A stretch of 64,000 bases of DNA from NCBI RefSeq assembly GCF_001543895.1, contig NZ_JYIJ01000012.1, positions 186,001 to 250,000 of the forward strand. Reading direction: 5' to 3'. The number at the start of each line of letters is the position of its first letter. The stretch's first letter is position 1. This document shows positions 10,943 to 18,202 of the stretch, in pieces. Source of the stretch: Carbonactinospora thermoautotrophica (GTDB taxonomy: Bacteria > Actinomycetota > Actinomycetes > Streptomycetales > Carbonactinosporaceae). The notes under the pieces were generated by a model that was not told the DNA's origin, did not search any database, and saw nothing but the letters and a program-made list of their open reading frames with translations. The position numbers and the translations under genes are program-made.

Positions 10943-10960
10943 AGAAACGGTGCCGGAGAC

Positions 10961-11852
10961 TAAAGGTTGTCTCGTAACTCGGGGCGGTGTCGGCCGTTGG
11001 TCGGGGTATGGGTCAGGTGATCTCTGCTGCTCAGGCGGGGTGGATCACTCCGTTCACCGGGTTGACACCCCGGCAGTTCCGCAAGCTGGTGCGTACCGTG
11101 GCCGAGCGGGGCGGGGACAGGATCGCCGACGGTCGCGCCTGCCGGCCGTGGCGATTGTGTCTGGCGGATCGGGTGTTGCTGGTCGCGGTGTACTGGCGCA
11201 CGAACCTGACGTTGCGGCAGGTCGGCCCGCTGTTCGGGATCTCCCATGCCGCGGCGCACCGGGTCGTGGAGACGGTGGGGCCGCTGCTGGCCCTGGCCCC
11301 GGCCCGGCGCCGCAGCGTCGATCAGGTGTGCATCGTGGACGGCACCCTGGTGCCCACCCGGGATCGCCGCCTGGCGGAGCGCAGCAAGAACTACCGGTAC
11401 TCGACCAACCTCCAGGTCGCGATCGACGCCGACACCCGCCTGGTCGTCGCCGTCGGGGACCCCCAGCCGGGCAACCGCAACGACTGCCGGGCCTACCGCG
11501 AGTCCGGCATTGACCAGGTCCTGGCTGGCAGGCCTGTCATGGCCGACGGGGGCTATCAGGGCAACCCGGGCGTGATCATCCCCTACCGTAGGCCCCGGGA
11601 CGGCACGCCCCTGCCGGAGTGGCAGGAGGAGCTCAACGCGGTCCATCGCAGCGTCCGGGCTCGGATCGAGCACACCCTGGCGAGGATGAAGTGTTGGAAG
11701 ATCCTGCGCGATTACCGGCGCAAGGCCCATACCCTGCGCGACACCGCCGCCGGCATCGCCTTCCTGCACAACCTCGCCCTCACTGGTTGATCGGAGCAGG
11801 CGCCGGCCAGCATCGCACGCAACCCAGAAGACCAGTTACGTGACAGCCTTTA
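10961..11852 (+). mobile_element. Complete IS5-family insertion sequence
   Basis: A compact element with one transposase gene and imperfect terminal inverted repeats. The left end TAAAGGTTGTCTCGTAACT (10961-10979) pairs with the right end, whose reverse complement reads TAAAGGCTGTCACGTAACT (11834-11852). The flanks read C-TA at the left and TA-G at the right, compatible with a 2-bp TA (or YTAR) target duplication of the IS427/IS5 type. It sits 18 bases from the TetR operator of the acyl-CoA ligase and appears intact. Confidence 0.85.
11008..11790 (+). CDS. IS5-family DDE transposase
   Basis: A 260-residue transposase. An N-terminal helix-turn-helix region (TLRQVGPLFGISHAAAHRVVETV) is followed by the DDE domain: first aspartate in VCIVDGTLVPTRD, second in VMADGGYQGNPG, glutamate in RARIEHTLARMKCWKILRDYRR. 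All three catalytic residues are present and the frame is uninterrupted, so it is probably functional. I chose the ATG at 11008; a GTG at 10987 would add seven residues. Confidence 0.88.
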   Translation: MGQVISAAQAGWITPFTGLTPRQFRKLVRTVAERGGDRIADGRACRPWRLCLADRVLLVAVYWRTNLTLRQVGPLFGISHAAAHRVVETVGPLLALAPARRRSVDQVCIVDGTLVPTRDRRLAERSKNYRYSTNLQVAIDADTRLVVAVGDPQPGNRNDCRAYRESGIDQVLAGRPVMADGGYQGNPGVIIPYRRPRDGTPLPEWQEELNAVHRSVRARIEHTLARMKCWKILRDYRRKAHTLRDTAAGIAFLHNLALTG

Positions 11853-11921
11853 GGCACCCTGCCGCGATTCGTCAACGGTAGGTCTCGCAGGCGTTGACCG
11901 CGGGCCTTCGACCGACGATCC

Positions 11922-12233
11922 TCACCCGGTCTGCGCGTTCGGTTCCGGGTCGATCCACACCAGCCGCAGGTTCCGGGACCGGGAGAACAGCGCGAGCGCG
12001 CTCTGCGCGGACGTGAACACTCCCGCCTGGCGGCTGCCGGGGGCGAAGAACACGGCGCCGTCGGGGAACTCCATCCCCCAGCCGTGGACCCAGCCGTCCC
12101 ACCGCTCGCCCTCGATCTCGCACAGCGCGAACCGGCGGGGCGCCTCGCTGACCGCCAGCTCCGTCAGCTCGGCCATGAACTCCTCCTCGCTCCAGAGAGG
12201 CGGCAGGTCTGCGAGGTCGTCGTGCGTGGTCAT
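11922..12233 (-). CDS. Hypothetical acidic protein divergent from an XRE/DUF397 pair
   Basis: 103 residues that I do not recognise by name. The sequence is acidic and tryptophan-rich (LPPLWSEEEFMAELTE, ERWDGWVHGWGMEFPDG) and ends RNLRLVWIDPEPNAQTG. There is no signal peptide or membrane segment. The ATG at 12233 is preceded by a strong AAGGAAGGG site. It is transcribed away from the XRE-DUF5753 regulator across a 195-base relatively AT-rich promoter region. Small proteins of this kind often sit beside DUF397 genes, so a shared regulatory circuit is plausible but unproven. Confidence 0.7.
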   Translation of the reverse strand: MTTHDDLADLPPLWSEEEFMAELTELAVSEAPRRFALCEIEGERWDGWVHGWGMEFPDGAVFFAPGSRQAGVFTSAQSALALFSRSRNLRLVWIDPEPNAQTG

Positions 12234-12428
12234 GTCCGACTCCCTTCCTTCCACCTCGGCGCACCGTTTGGTACGTCGATAGCTGATCGGCTTCCTTGAA
12301 GGTAAGGGATCAAGATGGCTAGACATATAGCTCAATCGGATGATGTTGCTATAGCAGCGTTCGTGCCATGGTGATGTCAGCGGCGTACGCGATGATTTGC
12401 GCCAGGCGGACACGGAGGTACAGCGGTC
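12234..12428. promoter_or_regulatory. Divergent promoter region of the XRE/DUF397 locus
   Basis: This spacer is less GC-rich than its surroundings. On the plus strand TTGAAG (12296-12301) and TAGACA (12320-12325) form a sigma-A-like pair with 18-base spacing, 104 bases before the XRE start. A small palindrome, GGCTAGACATATAGCT, overlaps the -10 and could be an operator. A minus-strand promoter for the divergent gene is not clear to me. Confidence 0.4.
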
Positions 12429-13271
12429 ATGGCACGGAGCGACCCCTCGGCCCTGCGCTGGTTGATCGGCGCCGAGCTGGCCAACTACCGCAAGGAGAGT
12501 GGCCTCTCCCTGTCCGAGGTGTCCGCGGCGACCGGTATCGGCCGGGCCAAACTCAGCCACATGGAGACCGGCCGCTACCAGCAGTACCCGGACGACATCG
12601 CCGCGGTGCTCAAGGTGTACGGGGTCGCGCAGCGTGACATCGACCGGCTGACCTCCCTGGCCGGGCGGGCGGACTCGAAGACCTGGTGGGCCCCGTGGGC
12701 GCACGTGGTGCCCGACTGGTTCAAGACGTTCGTGGGTTTGGAAGGGCTCGCCGAATCCGAGTTCGCGTACGAGCCGATCGTGGTGCCCGGCCTTCTCCAG
12801 ACCGAGGCGTACGCCCAGGAGCTCACCCGGGCAAGCGGGTTCGTACGTCCCGACCACCACGAGCGGTTCGTGTCGTTCCGGCTCGCCCGAGCCCGCCGGC
12901 TGACCGAGGAGGAACCGCTGCGCCTGCACGCGGTCATCGGAGAGGCCGCGCTGCGGCTCCATGTCGGCACTCCGGAGATCAGGCGCGCCCAGTACGAGCA
13001 CCTGCTCGACCTGGCCGACCGGCCGAACGTCACCGTACAGGTCTTGCGCCCGGAGAACGGCCCGCACACCGCGGTCACCGGCAAGTTCACCATCATGGAC
13101 TTCGTGGACGTGCGCTCAATCGCGTATGTCGAGCTGCTCGACGGCGCCGTCTACGTCCAGGACCCGGACGATGTGCGGACTTATAAGATGGCGGCCGAGA
13201 ATTTGCAGCAGGTCGCGCTGGAGCCCGACGAATCCGTCGCGTTCATCAAGTCGCTGCTCAGCGCGAACTAG
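12429..13271 (+). CDS. XRE-family regulator with DUF5753 sensor domain
   Basis: 280 residues. The N-terminal XRE helix-turn-helix covers about residues 15-70 (LSLSEVSAATGIGRAKLSHMETGRYQQYPDDI). The rest is a DUF5753 domain with the usual landmarks: WAPWAHVVPDWFKTFVGLE, YEPIVVPGLLQTEAYAQEL, VIGEAALRLHVG, VTVQVLRPENGPHTAVTGKFTI and a C-terminal YVELLDGAVYVQDPDDV. Such proteins regulate development or secondary metabolism in actinomycetes and usually pair with a small DUF397 protein, as here 14 bases downstream. Confidence 0.93.
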   Translation: MARSDPSALRWLIGAELANYRKESGLSLSEVSAATGIGRAKLSHMETGRYQQYPDDIAAVLKVYGVAQRDIDRLTSLAGRADSKTWWAPWAHVVPDWFKTFVGLEGLAESEFAYEPIVVPGLLQTEAYAQELTRASGFVRPDHHERFVSFRLARARRLTEEEPLRLHAVIGEAALRLHVGTPEIRRAQYEHLLDLADRPNVTVQVLRPENGPHTAVTGKFTIMDFVDVRSIAYVELLDGAVYVQDPDDVRTYKMAAENLQQVALEPDESVAFIKSLLSAN

Positions 13272-13285
13272 CCAGGAGGCCCACC

Positions 13286-13492
13286 GTGTCCACCCCCGAC
13301 CTGTCCACCGCGAAGTGGTTCAAGAGCAGCCGCAGCGGCAACAACGGTGACTGCGTCGAGATGGCCCACGGCGACACCTGGGCCGCCCTCCGCGACAGCA
13401 AGAACCCGGACGGCCCGGCCCTCGTCTTCGACCGCAAGGCGGTGACCGCCTTCCTGGAGGGCGTCAAGCGCGGGGAGTTCGACCCGCGCTGA
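13286..13492 (+). CDS. DUF397 protein
   Basis: 68 residues with the DUF397 hallmarks: AKWFKSSRSGNNGDCVEMA, then ALRDSKNPDGPALVFDRKAVTAFLEGVKRGEFDPR. GTG start preceded by CAGGAGG. Proteins of this family are thought to antagonise or partner the adjacent XRE-DUF5753 regulator. It forms a two-gene operon with that regulator and ends just before a strong hairpin. A recognisable fossil of a second DUF397 C terminus occurs at 17318-17368. Confidence 0.92.
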   Translation: MSTPDLSTAKWFKSSRSGNNGDCVEMAHGDTWAALRDSKNPDGPALVFDRKAVTAFLEGVKRGEFDPR

Positions 13493-13513
13493 CCCGCCGC
13501 CCGCCAGCGCAGT

Positions 13514-13552
13514 CGTCGAGTGTGCTTCGCGTGACGACACGCACACTCGACG
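13514..13552. terminator. Bidirectional hairpin terminator after DUF397
   Basis: The arms at 13514-13525 and 13541-13552 pair perfectly over 12 bp around a 15-base loop. It sits between the converging DUF397 and MmyB-type genes. There is no U-tract. Confidence 0.65.
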
Positions 13553-13567
13553 CGTCGGGCACTGAGG

Positions 13568-14389
13568 CTAGCCGTCTCCGCCGGTGCCGTACGCCCGGCT
13601 GTCGCGCAGCACGGCTGCGGTGTCAGGGTCGGCGGGGAAGAACGACTCGATGACGAGTTCGGCGACGGTGATGTCGAGCGGCGTGCCGAAGGTGGCCATG
13701 GTGCTGAAGAACGCCAGTTCCCGGTCGCCGTGGCGGATGCGGAGCGGTACGACGACGTCGCCGGGCCCGGGCAGCTCGATCTCAGGTTCGGGCTGGTCGC
13801 AGGGGTAGGCGCACAGTTCGTCGTAGAGCTGGTCGAGCTCGGGGTCGGCGGTGAGGGCGACCTGGCGGCGCAACCGGCCGAGCAGGTGGGCCCGCCACTC
13901 ACCCAGGTTCACGATGCGCGGCGCCATGCCGTCGGGGTGCAGGCTCACCCGAAGCACGTTGGCCGGGGGTGCGAGCAGCTCCTGCGCCACCCCGTCGGTG
14001 AACAGCGCGACGCTGGCGTTGGCGTCGACGAGGTTCCAGCCCCGGTCCACCACCACGGCGGGGTAGGGCTCGTGCCCGGTCAGCACCTGGCGGACCGCCG
14101 TGCGCACCGCCGACATCTGCGGGGAGTCCAGCGCGGTTTCGGGGTAGACGGGGGCGTAGCCGGCGGCCAGCAGCAGGTGGTTGCGCTCGCGAAGCGGCAC
14201 GTCGAGCTGGTCGGCGAGGTGGAGGACCATGTCGCGGCTCGGCACGGACCGTCCGGTCTCCACGAAGCTCAGGTGCCGGGTGGAGATCCCCGCCTGGATG
14301 GCGAGTTCGAGCTGGCTCAGCCGGCGGCGCTCACGCCACTGGCGCAGCAACTCGCCGACCGGCCGCTGACGTTGCCGTGTCGTCGTCAC
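13568..14389 (-). CDS. XRE regulator with MmyB-like ligand-binding domain
   Basis: 273 residues: an N-terminal HTH (RRRLSQLELAIQAGISTRHLSFVETGRSVPSRDMVLHLADQLDVPLRERN) followed by an MmyB-like domain (AVVVDRGWNLVDANASVALFTDGV...NVLRVSLHPDGMAPRIVNLGEWRAHLLGRL). MmyB-type domains are thought to bind a fatty-acid-like ligand. The GTG at 14389, with GAGAGGA upstream, gives the usual short N terminus; an ATG at 14473 with GGAAGGGAG would add 28 residues. It lies downstream of, and is probably co-transcribed with, the SnoaL-like gene, its likely target. Confidence 0.88.
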   Translation of the reverse strand: MTTTRQRQRPVGELLRQWRERRRLSQLELAIQAGISTRHLSFVETGRSVPSRDMVLHLADQLDVPLRERNHLLLAAGYAPVYPETALDSPQMSAVRTAVRQVLTGHEPYPAVVVDRGWNLVDANASVALFTDGVAQELLAPPANVLRVSLHPDGMAPRIVNLGEWRAHLLGRLRRQVALTADPELDQLYDELCAYPCDQPEPEIELPGPGDVVVPLRIRHGDRELAFFSTMATFGTPLDITVAELVIESFFPADPDTAAVLRDSRAYGTGGDG

Positions 14390-14492
14390 GTGATCCTCTC
14401 CACGCCGATGGTAAACGGCCGCCACCGCCCGCATCCCAGCGCGGCCGAGGCCGAAGCCGACATCCGTCGTCATGACATGCTCCCTTCCGGGG

Positions 14493-14882
14493 TCAGGCGG
14501 CGCCGGCCGGCCGCTCGAGGAAACCGGTGACCTCGCGCAGCCGACGGGCGGCTGTGAGTACGGCGAAGTCGACGCCGGTGGCCACCGGCGGGCCGCCGTC
14601 GGGTCCGGCGAGCTCCCAGCCCCACCGCGCCCGGTCGTGGTGGACGTCGACAGCTCCGGCCAGCCGGAAGCGGTGCCCGGGGAACCGTTCGTGCACGGCG
14701 GCCACCATCGCGTCCAGGGCGTCCGGCCCGTCTGCGGCGAACAGCGGGTCGACGTAGCTGGCGTCCGGCGCCCACGTCGCCTCGATCACCTCACGGCGCC
14801 GGCCGGGGTCGGTCTCGTTCCACATCGCGAAGTAGCCGTCGACCACCTTGTTGATCGGCGTCGCAGCGTCGGTCTCGGTCAT
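14493..14882 (-). CDS. SnoaL-like (NTF2-fold) protein
   Basis: 129 residues of the NTF2/SnoaL fold: INKVVDGYFAMWNETDPGRRREVIEATWAPDASYVDPLFAADGPDALDAMVAAVHERFPGHRFRLAG, then a strand region WGWELAGPDGGPPVATGVDFAVL. The fold serves as a small hydrolase/cyclase or binding scaffold; no substrate can be assigned. ATG at 14882 with GGAAGGG upstream. It precedes the MmyB-type regulator on the same strand; such regulators often sit beside a single metabolic gene. Confidence 0.8.
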   Translation of the reverse strand: MTETDAATPINKVVDGYFAMWNETDPGRRREVIEATWAPDASYVDPLFAADGPDALDAMVAAVHERFPGHRFRLAGAVDVHHDRARWGWELAGPDGGPPVATGVDFAVLTAARRLREVTGFLERPAGAA

Positions 14883-15306
14883 GGCGTCCTGCCCTTCCAA
14901 AGCGGGTCGATCGCGCCTTACGCCGCTACGATCGCCGCCGTGCCGTCGCCGTGTCGATGACGTGGGAGGTAATGGCCAGGGCGAGGACCACCGCCTACGG
15001 TGGGCTTGACCGGGCCCCGTGACGGCGTCCTGGCCCACGGTCAGCTCTCCTCGGCGCGGGGCAGCACCGGATGTCCCCAGACATGCCCGGCACGCCCCCG
15101 ACACCGGAACGCGGGACTCCTTTACCCGGTTTTCCCGGATGGATGAGCCCTGCTGGCGGAGAACCGCCCGTACCTGGCGGACTGCGAGGCTGATACACGC
15201 CACCCTGCCCCGCGCCTCGGGGAAAGTTCATAACTTGAGTAGTGATCCGCGACTTAAGTCGCGATTCCCGATGATCGGTACCTGATTCTTGGCGACGGGG
15301 GGACCG
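14883..15306. other. 424-base spacer upstream of the toxin trio
   Basis: I see no gene. On the minus strand a short open stretch ends PVLPRAEES at 15041-15043, loosely like the C terminus of the TetR protein at 17387, but no longer similarity is visible. The last 100 bases are less GC-rich (around TTCATAACTTGAGTAGTGAT) and probably hold the promoter of the trio. Confidence 0.4.
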
Positions 15307-15612
15307 GTGGCTGATCGTTTCCAAGTAGATCCTGACGGACTGCGGGCCGTAGCGCCTCGCTTCTCCCGGGAGAGCGAGCACCTGCACGAAGCGCTGCAGA
15401 CGCTGCGGTCCCGGTTGGACGCGGCGGGCGCGGCATGGGGTGATGACGAGCAGGGAGCTCAGTTCGCCGCGCAGTACGAGCCGAACCGGCACAACATCGA
15501 ACAAGGCGTCCAGACCCTGGTCGAGGGCCTGCAGAGCATCGACAAGGCGCTGCGGGTGATGGCCGACAACTACATGCGCGCCGACGAGGCGGCGACCATC
15601 CGGGAACGGTGA
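15307..15612 (+). CDS. WXG100-like (ESX-type) small protein
   Basis: 101 residues, almost entirely helical, with the WXG-type turn AAGAAWGDDEQGAQFAAQY between two long helices (about residues 8-40 and 50-95) and the C-terminal MADNYMRADEAATIRER common in actinobacterial family members. Such proteins travel through type VII secretion, usually as partners of a larger effector. The GTG at 15307 follows a GGGGGGA run; a TTG at 15289 is an upstream alternative. It ends six bases before the toxin gene, so the two are co-expressed. No T7SS core genes are in this window. Confidence 0.8.
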   Translation: MADRFQVDPDGLRAVAPRFSRESEHLHEALQTLRSRLDAAGAAWGDDEQGAQFAAQYEPNRHNIEQGVQTLVEGLQSIDKALRVMADNYMRADEAATIRER

Positions 15613-15618
15613 CCGGCA

Positions 15619-16911
15619 ATGCCAGGACCGAAGGGCGCGGGCGAGCTGGTCGAGCAGGTCTTCGAGCACGTCACGGGCCTGTGGTGGCCGGAGGCCGATG
15701 AGGACAAGCTGCGCGAGATGGCGCGGGCGTGGCGGGATTTCGCCGACGCCCTGGAAGACGTCGCGCAGGCCGGCAGCGCCGCCGCGCACCGGGTGACGGG
15801 CGAGTACGAGGGCGCGGCGATCGACGCGTTCGCGGCGTTTTGGCGGCGGTACTCCGACGGCGACAAGGGCGCGCTGCCGGATATGGCACACGCCTGCCGC
15901 GCGATGGCGCAGGCGTGTGAGGAGTACGCCGACGAGGTCGCACGCGCCAAGGAGCAAGTGATCGAGCAGGTCACGATCCTGGGCGCGACCATCCTCGCCG
16001 GGCTCGGGTTGGCAGTGGCGACCGCGGGGGTCTCGGCGGGCGCCTCCGCGGCGGCCACCACCACTCTGATCAACTTCTGCCGCATGGTGGGCATCGGCCT
16101 GTCGCGTGCGCTCGCGCAGATCCTGGCCCGCACCATGGTGGGTGCCGCCTTCGGCGCGGTCGAGGCGGTGTCGGTCGACCTGCTGGTCGCCAAGCCGATG
16201 AACGCGGCGTTCGGCAACCCGGTGGAGGTCAGCCTGGACGGCGTGGCCAAGACCGCGCTGGCCGGCGCCGCCGGCGGTGGCATCGCGGGAGGCGCTGCCG
16301 GGGCCGCCGTGCGCACCGGTTCTCAGGCCGGCGCGAAGCTCGCCTCCACCATGGACAGCCCGATCATCCAGGCGCTTGCCGGCGGCGCGGCGGGGGCGAC
16401 CAGCGAATACATCGCCACCGGCCAAGTCACCACCACCGGTGTCCTGTTCGGCGCGATCGGCGGCGCAGCCGGCGGCAGCACCGGAACCAAGACCCGCCAC
16501 GCGGTCGCGCCGAAGATCTTCAACACCCCGCAGAAGATCAGCAAACAGCAGTTCGAGCAGATGTCGGCGCTGCTGCGCGACAAAGCCGGGCACCTGTCCG
16601 ACGACATCGTCGTGCAGGGCAGCCGCGCCGGCTACACCGCCCTACGCACCTCCGACATCGACATCGCCATCCGGGTCGATGCGGACAAGTTCGACCAGCT
16701 CATCCACGAGCGCTTCGGCACGCCGAACCCGGGTAGCGCGAAGGAACGCACCATGCTGCACGCCATCGAAACCGGCAAGATCCAGGCCGGCGAGGCGGGC
16801 CTGCGGGCACTGCGCAAGGAACTGGAGCAGATCGCGGGCATGGACGTGGACGTGTCGATCGTCAAGTCCGGCGGCCCGTTCGACAACAAGCCGAGGATGC
16901 CGATCCAGTGA
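15619..16911 (+). CDS. Polymorphic toxin with C-terminal nucleotidyltransferase-like domain
   Basis: 430 residues. The N terminus (VTGLWWPEADEDKLREMARAWRDFADALEDV) matches the WXG-like targeting region found in actinobacterial polymorphic toxins. Residues about 117-315 are glycine/alanine-rich and hydrophobic. The last 110 residues look like a separate enzyme: G334-S335 in VVQGSRAGYTALR, SDIDIAIRVD (D346, D348) and a third acidic site in GMDVDVSIV (D409, D411), the GS...DxD...D pattern of the nucleotidyltransferase fold, followed by GGPFDNKPRMPIQ. I infer a secreted toxin that nucleotidylates a target. Its stop overlaps the next gene (GTGA), the usual place of an immunity protein. Confidence 0.72.
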   Translation: MPGPKGAGELVEQVFEHVTGLWWPEADEDKLREMARAWRDFADALEDVAQAGSAAAHRVTGEYEGAAIDAFAAFWRRYSDGDKGALPDMAHACRAMAQACEEYADEVARAKEQVIEQVTILGATILAGLGLAVATAGVSAGASAAATTTLINFCRMVGIGLSRALAQILARTMVGAAFGAVEAVSVDLLVAKPMNAAFGNPVEVSLDGVAKTALAGAAGGGIAGGAAGAAVRTGSQAGAKLASTMDSPIIQALAGGAAGATSEYIATGQVTTTGVLFGAIGGAAGGSTGTKTRHAVAPKIFNTPQKISKQQFEQMSALLRDKAGHLSDDIVVQGSRAGYTALRTSDIDIAIRVDADKFDQLIHERFGTPNPGSAKERTMLHAIETGKIQAGEAGLRALRKELEQIAGMDVDVSIVKSGGPFDNKPRMPIQ

Positions 16912-17303
16912 CCGACACCACCGACTTCGCGAAGATCTTCGTCACCGGCCGGACCACCCGGGGCGAACTCAGCGAGCTGGTCGCCCGCGCCCTCGACGGA
17001 GAGGTCGCGAGTCCCGGATCGGTCGCCGGCCCCGGGTGGGAGGCCGACGTCCTGCCCAACCCCGACGCCGGCCACGGACCCGAGGACGACTTCCTGTTCT
17101 GGCCCCTGCTCATCGAGTACTACCCCGCCGAAGACGCCACCCGCCAGACCACCGTGGGGAACGTCAGCCGCCTGCTGCTGGCTCTGTGGAATTCCGGGCT
17201 GCGCGCCTGCGCGGCCGCGGACTACGAGGATGAACTCCCCCATCACGGCGGCTGGCACGCGGGCCGCTACACCGGCCCGGCGAACCAGTCAGCCGACCCG
17301 TGA
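16908..17303 (+). CDS. Putative immunity protein for the upstream toxin
   Basis: 131 residues, acidic, without signal peptide or membrane segment. I do not recognise the family. It contains GPEDDFLFWPLLIEYYPAED then ATRQTTVGNVSRLLLALWNS and YEDELPHHGGW. Its GTG start overlaps the toxin stop by four bases, so the two are translationally coupled; size, charge and position fit a cognate immunity protein that protects the producer and its kin. The function is inferred from context alone. Confidence 0.6.
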   Translation: MTDTTDFAKIFVTGRTTRGELSELVARALDGEVASPGSVAGPGWEADVLPNPDAGHGPEDDFLFWPLLIEYYPAEDATRQTTVGNVSRLLLALWNSGLRACAAADYEDELPHHGGWHAGRYTGPANQSADP

Positions 17304-17317
17304 CCAGGCCGGTGTTC

Positions 17318-17368
17318 ATGACCGCTTTCCCACGCGGGGCAGCACGCGGGGAGTTCACCCCGCGCTGA
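17318..17368 (+). pseudogene. C-terminal fossil of a DUF397 gene
   Basis: The plus strand reads MTAFPRGAARGEFTPR and stop, against VTAFLEGVKRGEFDPR and stop at the end of the intact DUF397 gene at 13286-13492. The stop is followed by similar bases (TGACCGGCTGCCGCC here, TGACCCGCCGCCCGCC there). Only the tail remains, so an insertion or deletion, possibly the arrival of the toxin cassette, removed the rest. Confidence 0.6.
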
Positions 17369-17386
17369 CCGGCTGCCGCCGCTCCG

Positions 17387-18007
17387 TCAGCTCCCCTCGG
17401 CGCGGGTGAGCACCGGGCGGCCGCTGACCGCGCCCGGGGTGAGCAGCGCGGCGATCGCCATGCGGTGCAGCATGTCGGCCATGGCGTCGCGGTCCAAGCG
17501 CAGCGAGTGCGGGGTGGAGTTGAGCAGGCCGAACACCGCGTGGGCGGCGGCGCGGGCCTGATCCTCGCCCGCTTCGGGCAGCAGCCCGCGGATCACCTCG
17601 ACCCAGATCTCCACGTACCGGCGCTGCAGCTGGCGCACCCGGCGTTGCTCGTTCTCCGGGAGGCTGGCCAGGTCGCGGTCGTGGACCGTGATCAGCTCGG
17701 GGTTGTCGAGCGCGAAGTCGACGTGGAAGCGGACCAGCTCGTCCAGCGCCTCGCGGGGACCGGCGACGTCCTCCACGCGTTCCATGCCGCCGGCGAGCAG
17801 GCGCTCGCTGATGCCGATCAGCATCTCGGCGAGCATCGCCTCCTTGCTGGCGAAGTGCCGGTACAAGCCGGGGCCGCTGATCCCCACGGCGGCGCCGATG
17901 TCGTCGATGCTGACGCCGTGGAACCCGCGGCTGGCGAACATCTTCGCCGCCGCGCGCAGGATCTCCTCACGCCGGGAGTTCGCGGCTCGCTTAGTCACGG
18001 CGCCCAT
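17387..18007 (-). CDS. TetR-family repressor of the acyl-CoA island
   Basis: 206 residues: an N-terminal TetR HTH ([49 protein letters not shown], about residues 10-60) and a TetR_C-type ligand domain. It is transcribed divergently from the carboxylase operon, with two 16-bp palindromes in the spacer. In mycobacteria a TetR regulator (Rv2506, bkaR) controls the equivalent accD1-accA1-fadE19-fadD35 region, so this is probably its functional counterpart, sensing a branched-chain acyl-CoA. The ligand is inferred. Confidence 0.9.
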   Translation of the reverse strand: MGAVTKRAANSRREEILRAAAKMFASRGFHGVSIDDIGAAVGISGPGLYRHFASKEAMLAEMLIGISERLLAGGMERVEDVAGPREALDELVRFHVDFALDNPELITVHDRDLASLPENEQRRVRQLQRRYVEIWVEVIRGLLPEAGEDQARAAAHAVFGLLNSTPHSLRLDRDAMADMLHRMAIAALLTPGAVSGRPVLTRAEGS

Positions 18008-18135
18008 GCTAGGGGGTTGCCCCCGTTTCCCCGGCGATCAGGGCTCATTCCGGCGTTGACCTCCCAGGCGCGGGTCGCAGGTGCGTCGTGTGTATACCGG
18101 GTATCTCTCGACGTGACATCCCACTGGACTCCGAA

Positions 18136-18151
18136 GTTAACGATCACTAAC
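18136..18151. promoter_or_regulatory. Predicted TetR operator 1
   Basis: GTTAACGATCACTAAC, an imperfect palindrome preceded by CCGAA. It starts 27 bases before operator 2 and lies 51 bases upstream of the carboxyltransferase start codon. It matches the box at 10927-10942. Confidence 0.75.
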
Positions 18152-18162
18152 CTGGAACCGAA

Positions 18163-18178
18163 GTTAACGACCGTTAAC
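18163..18178. promoter_or_regulatory. Predicted TetR operator 2
   Basis: GTTAACGACCGTTAAC, two 7-bp arms around two central bases, preceded by CCGAA. It ends 13 bases before the GAGGGA ribosome-binding site of the operon, well placed to block transcription. Confidence 0.78.
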
Positions 18179-18202
18179 CACTCCAGCGTACGAGGGAGTG
18201 CC

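Noticed and set aside
13501-13560. Possible tRNA-like or attachment site because of the strong dyad
   Set aside because: The dyad is a simple 12-bp stem with a 15-base loop between converging genes and lacks tRNA features; a terminator explains it.
15041-15110. Minus-strand stretch ending PVLPRAEES, like the end of the TetR protein (PVLTRAEGS)
   Set aside because: Only about nine residues match, upstream residues do not resemble the TetR C terminus, and the codons are common in such GC-rich DNA.
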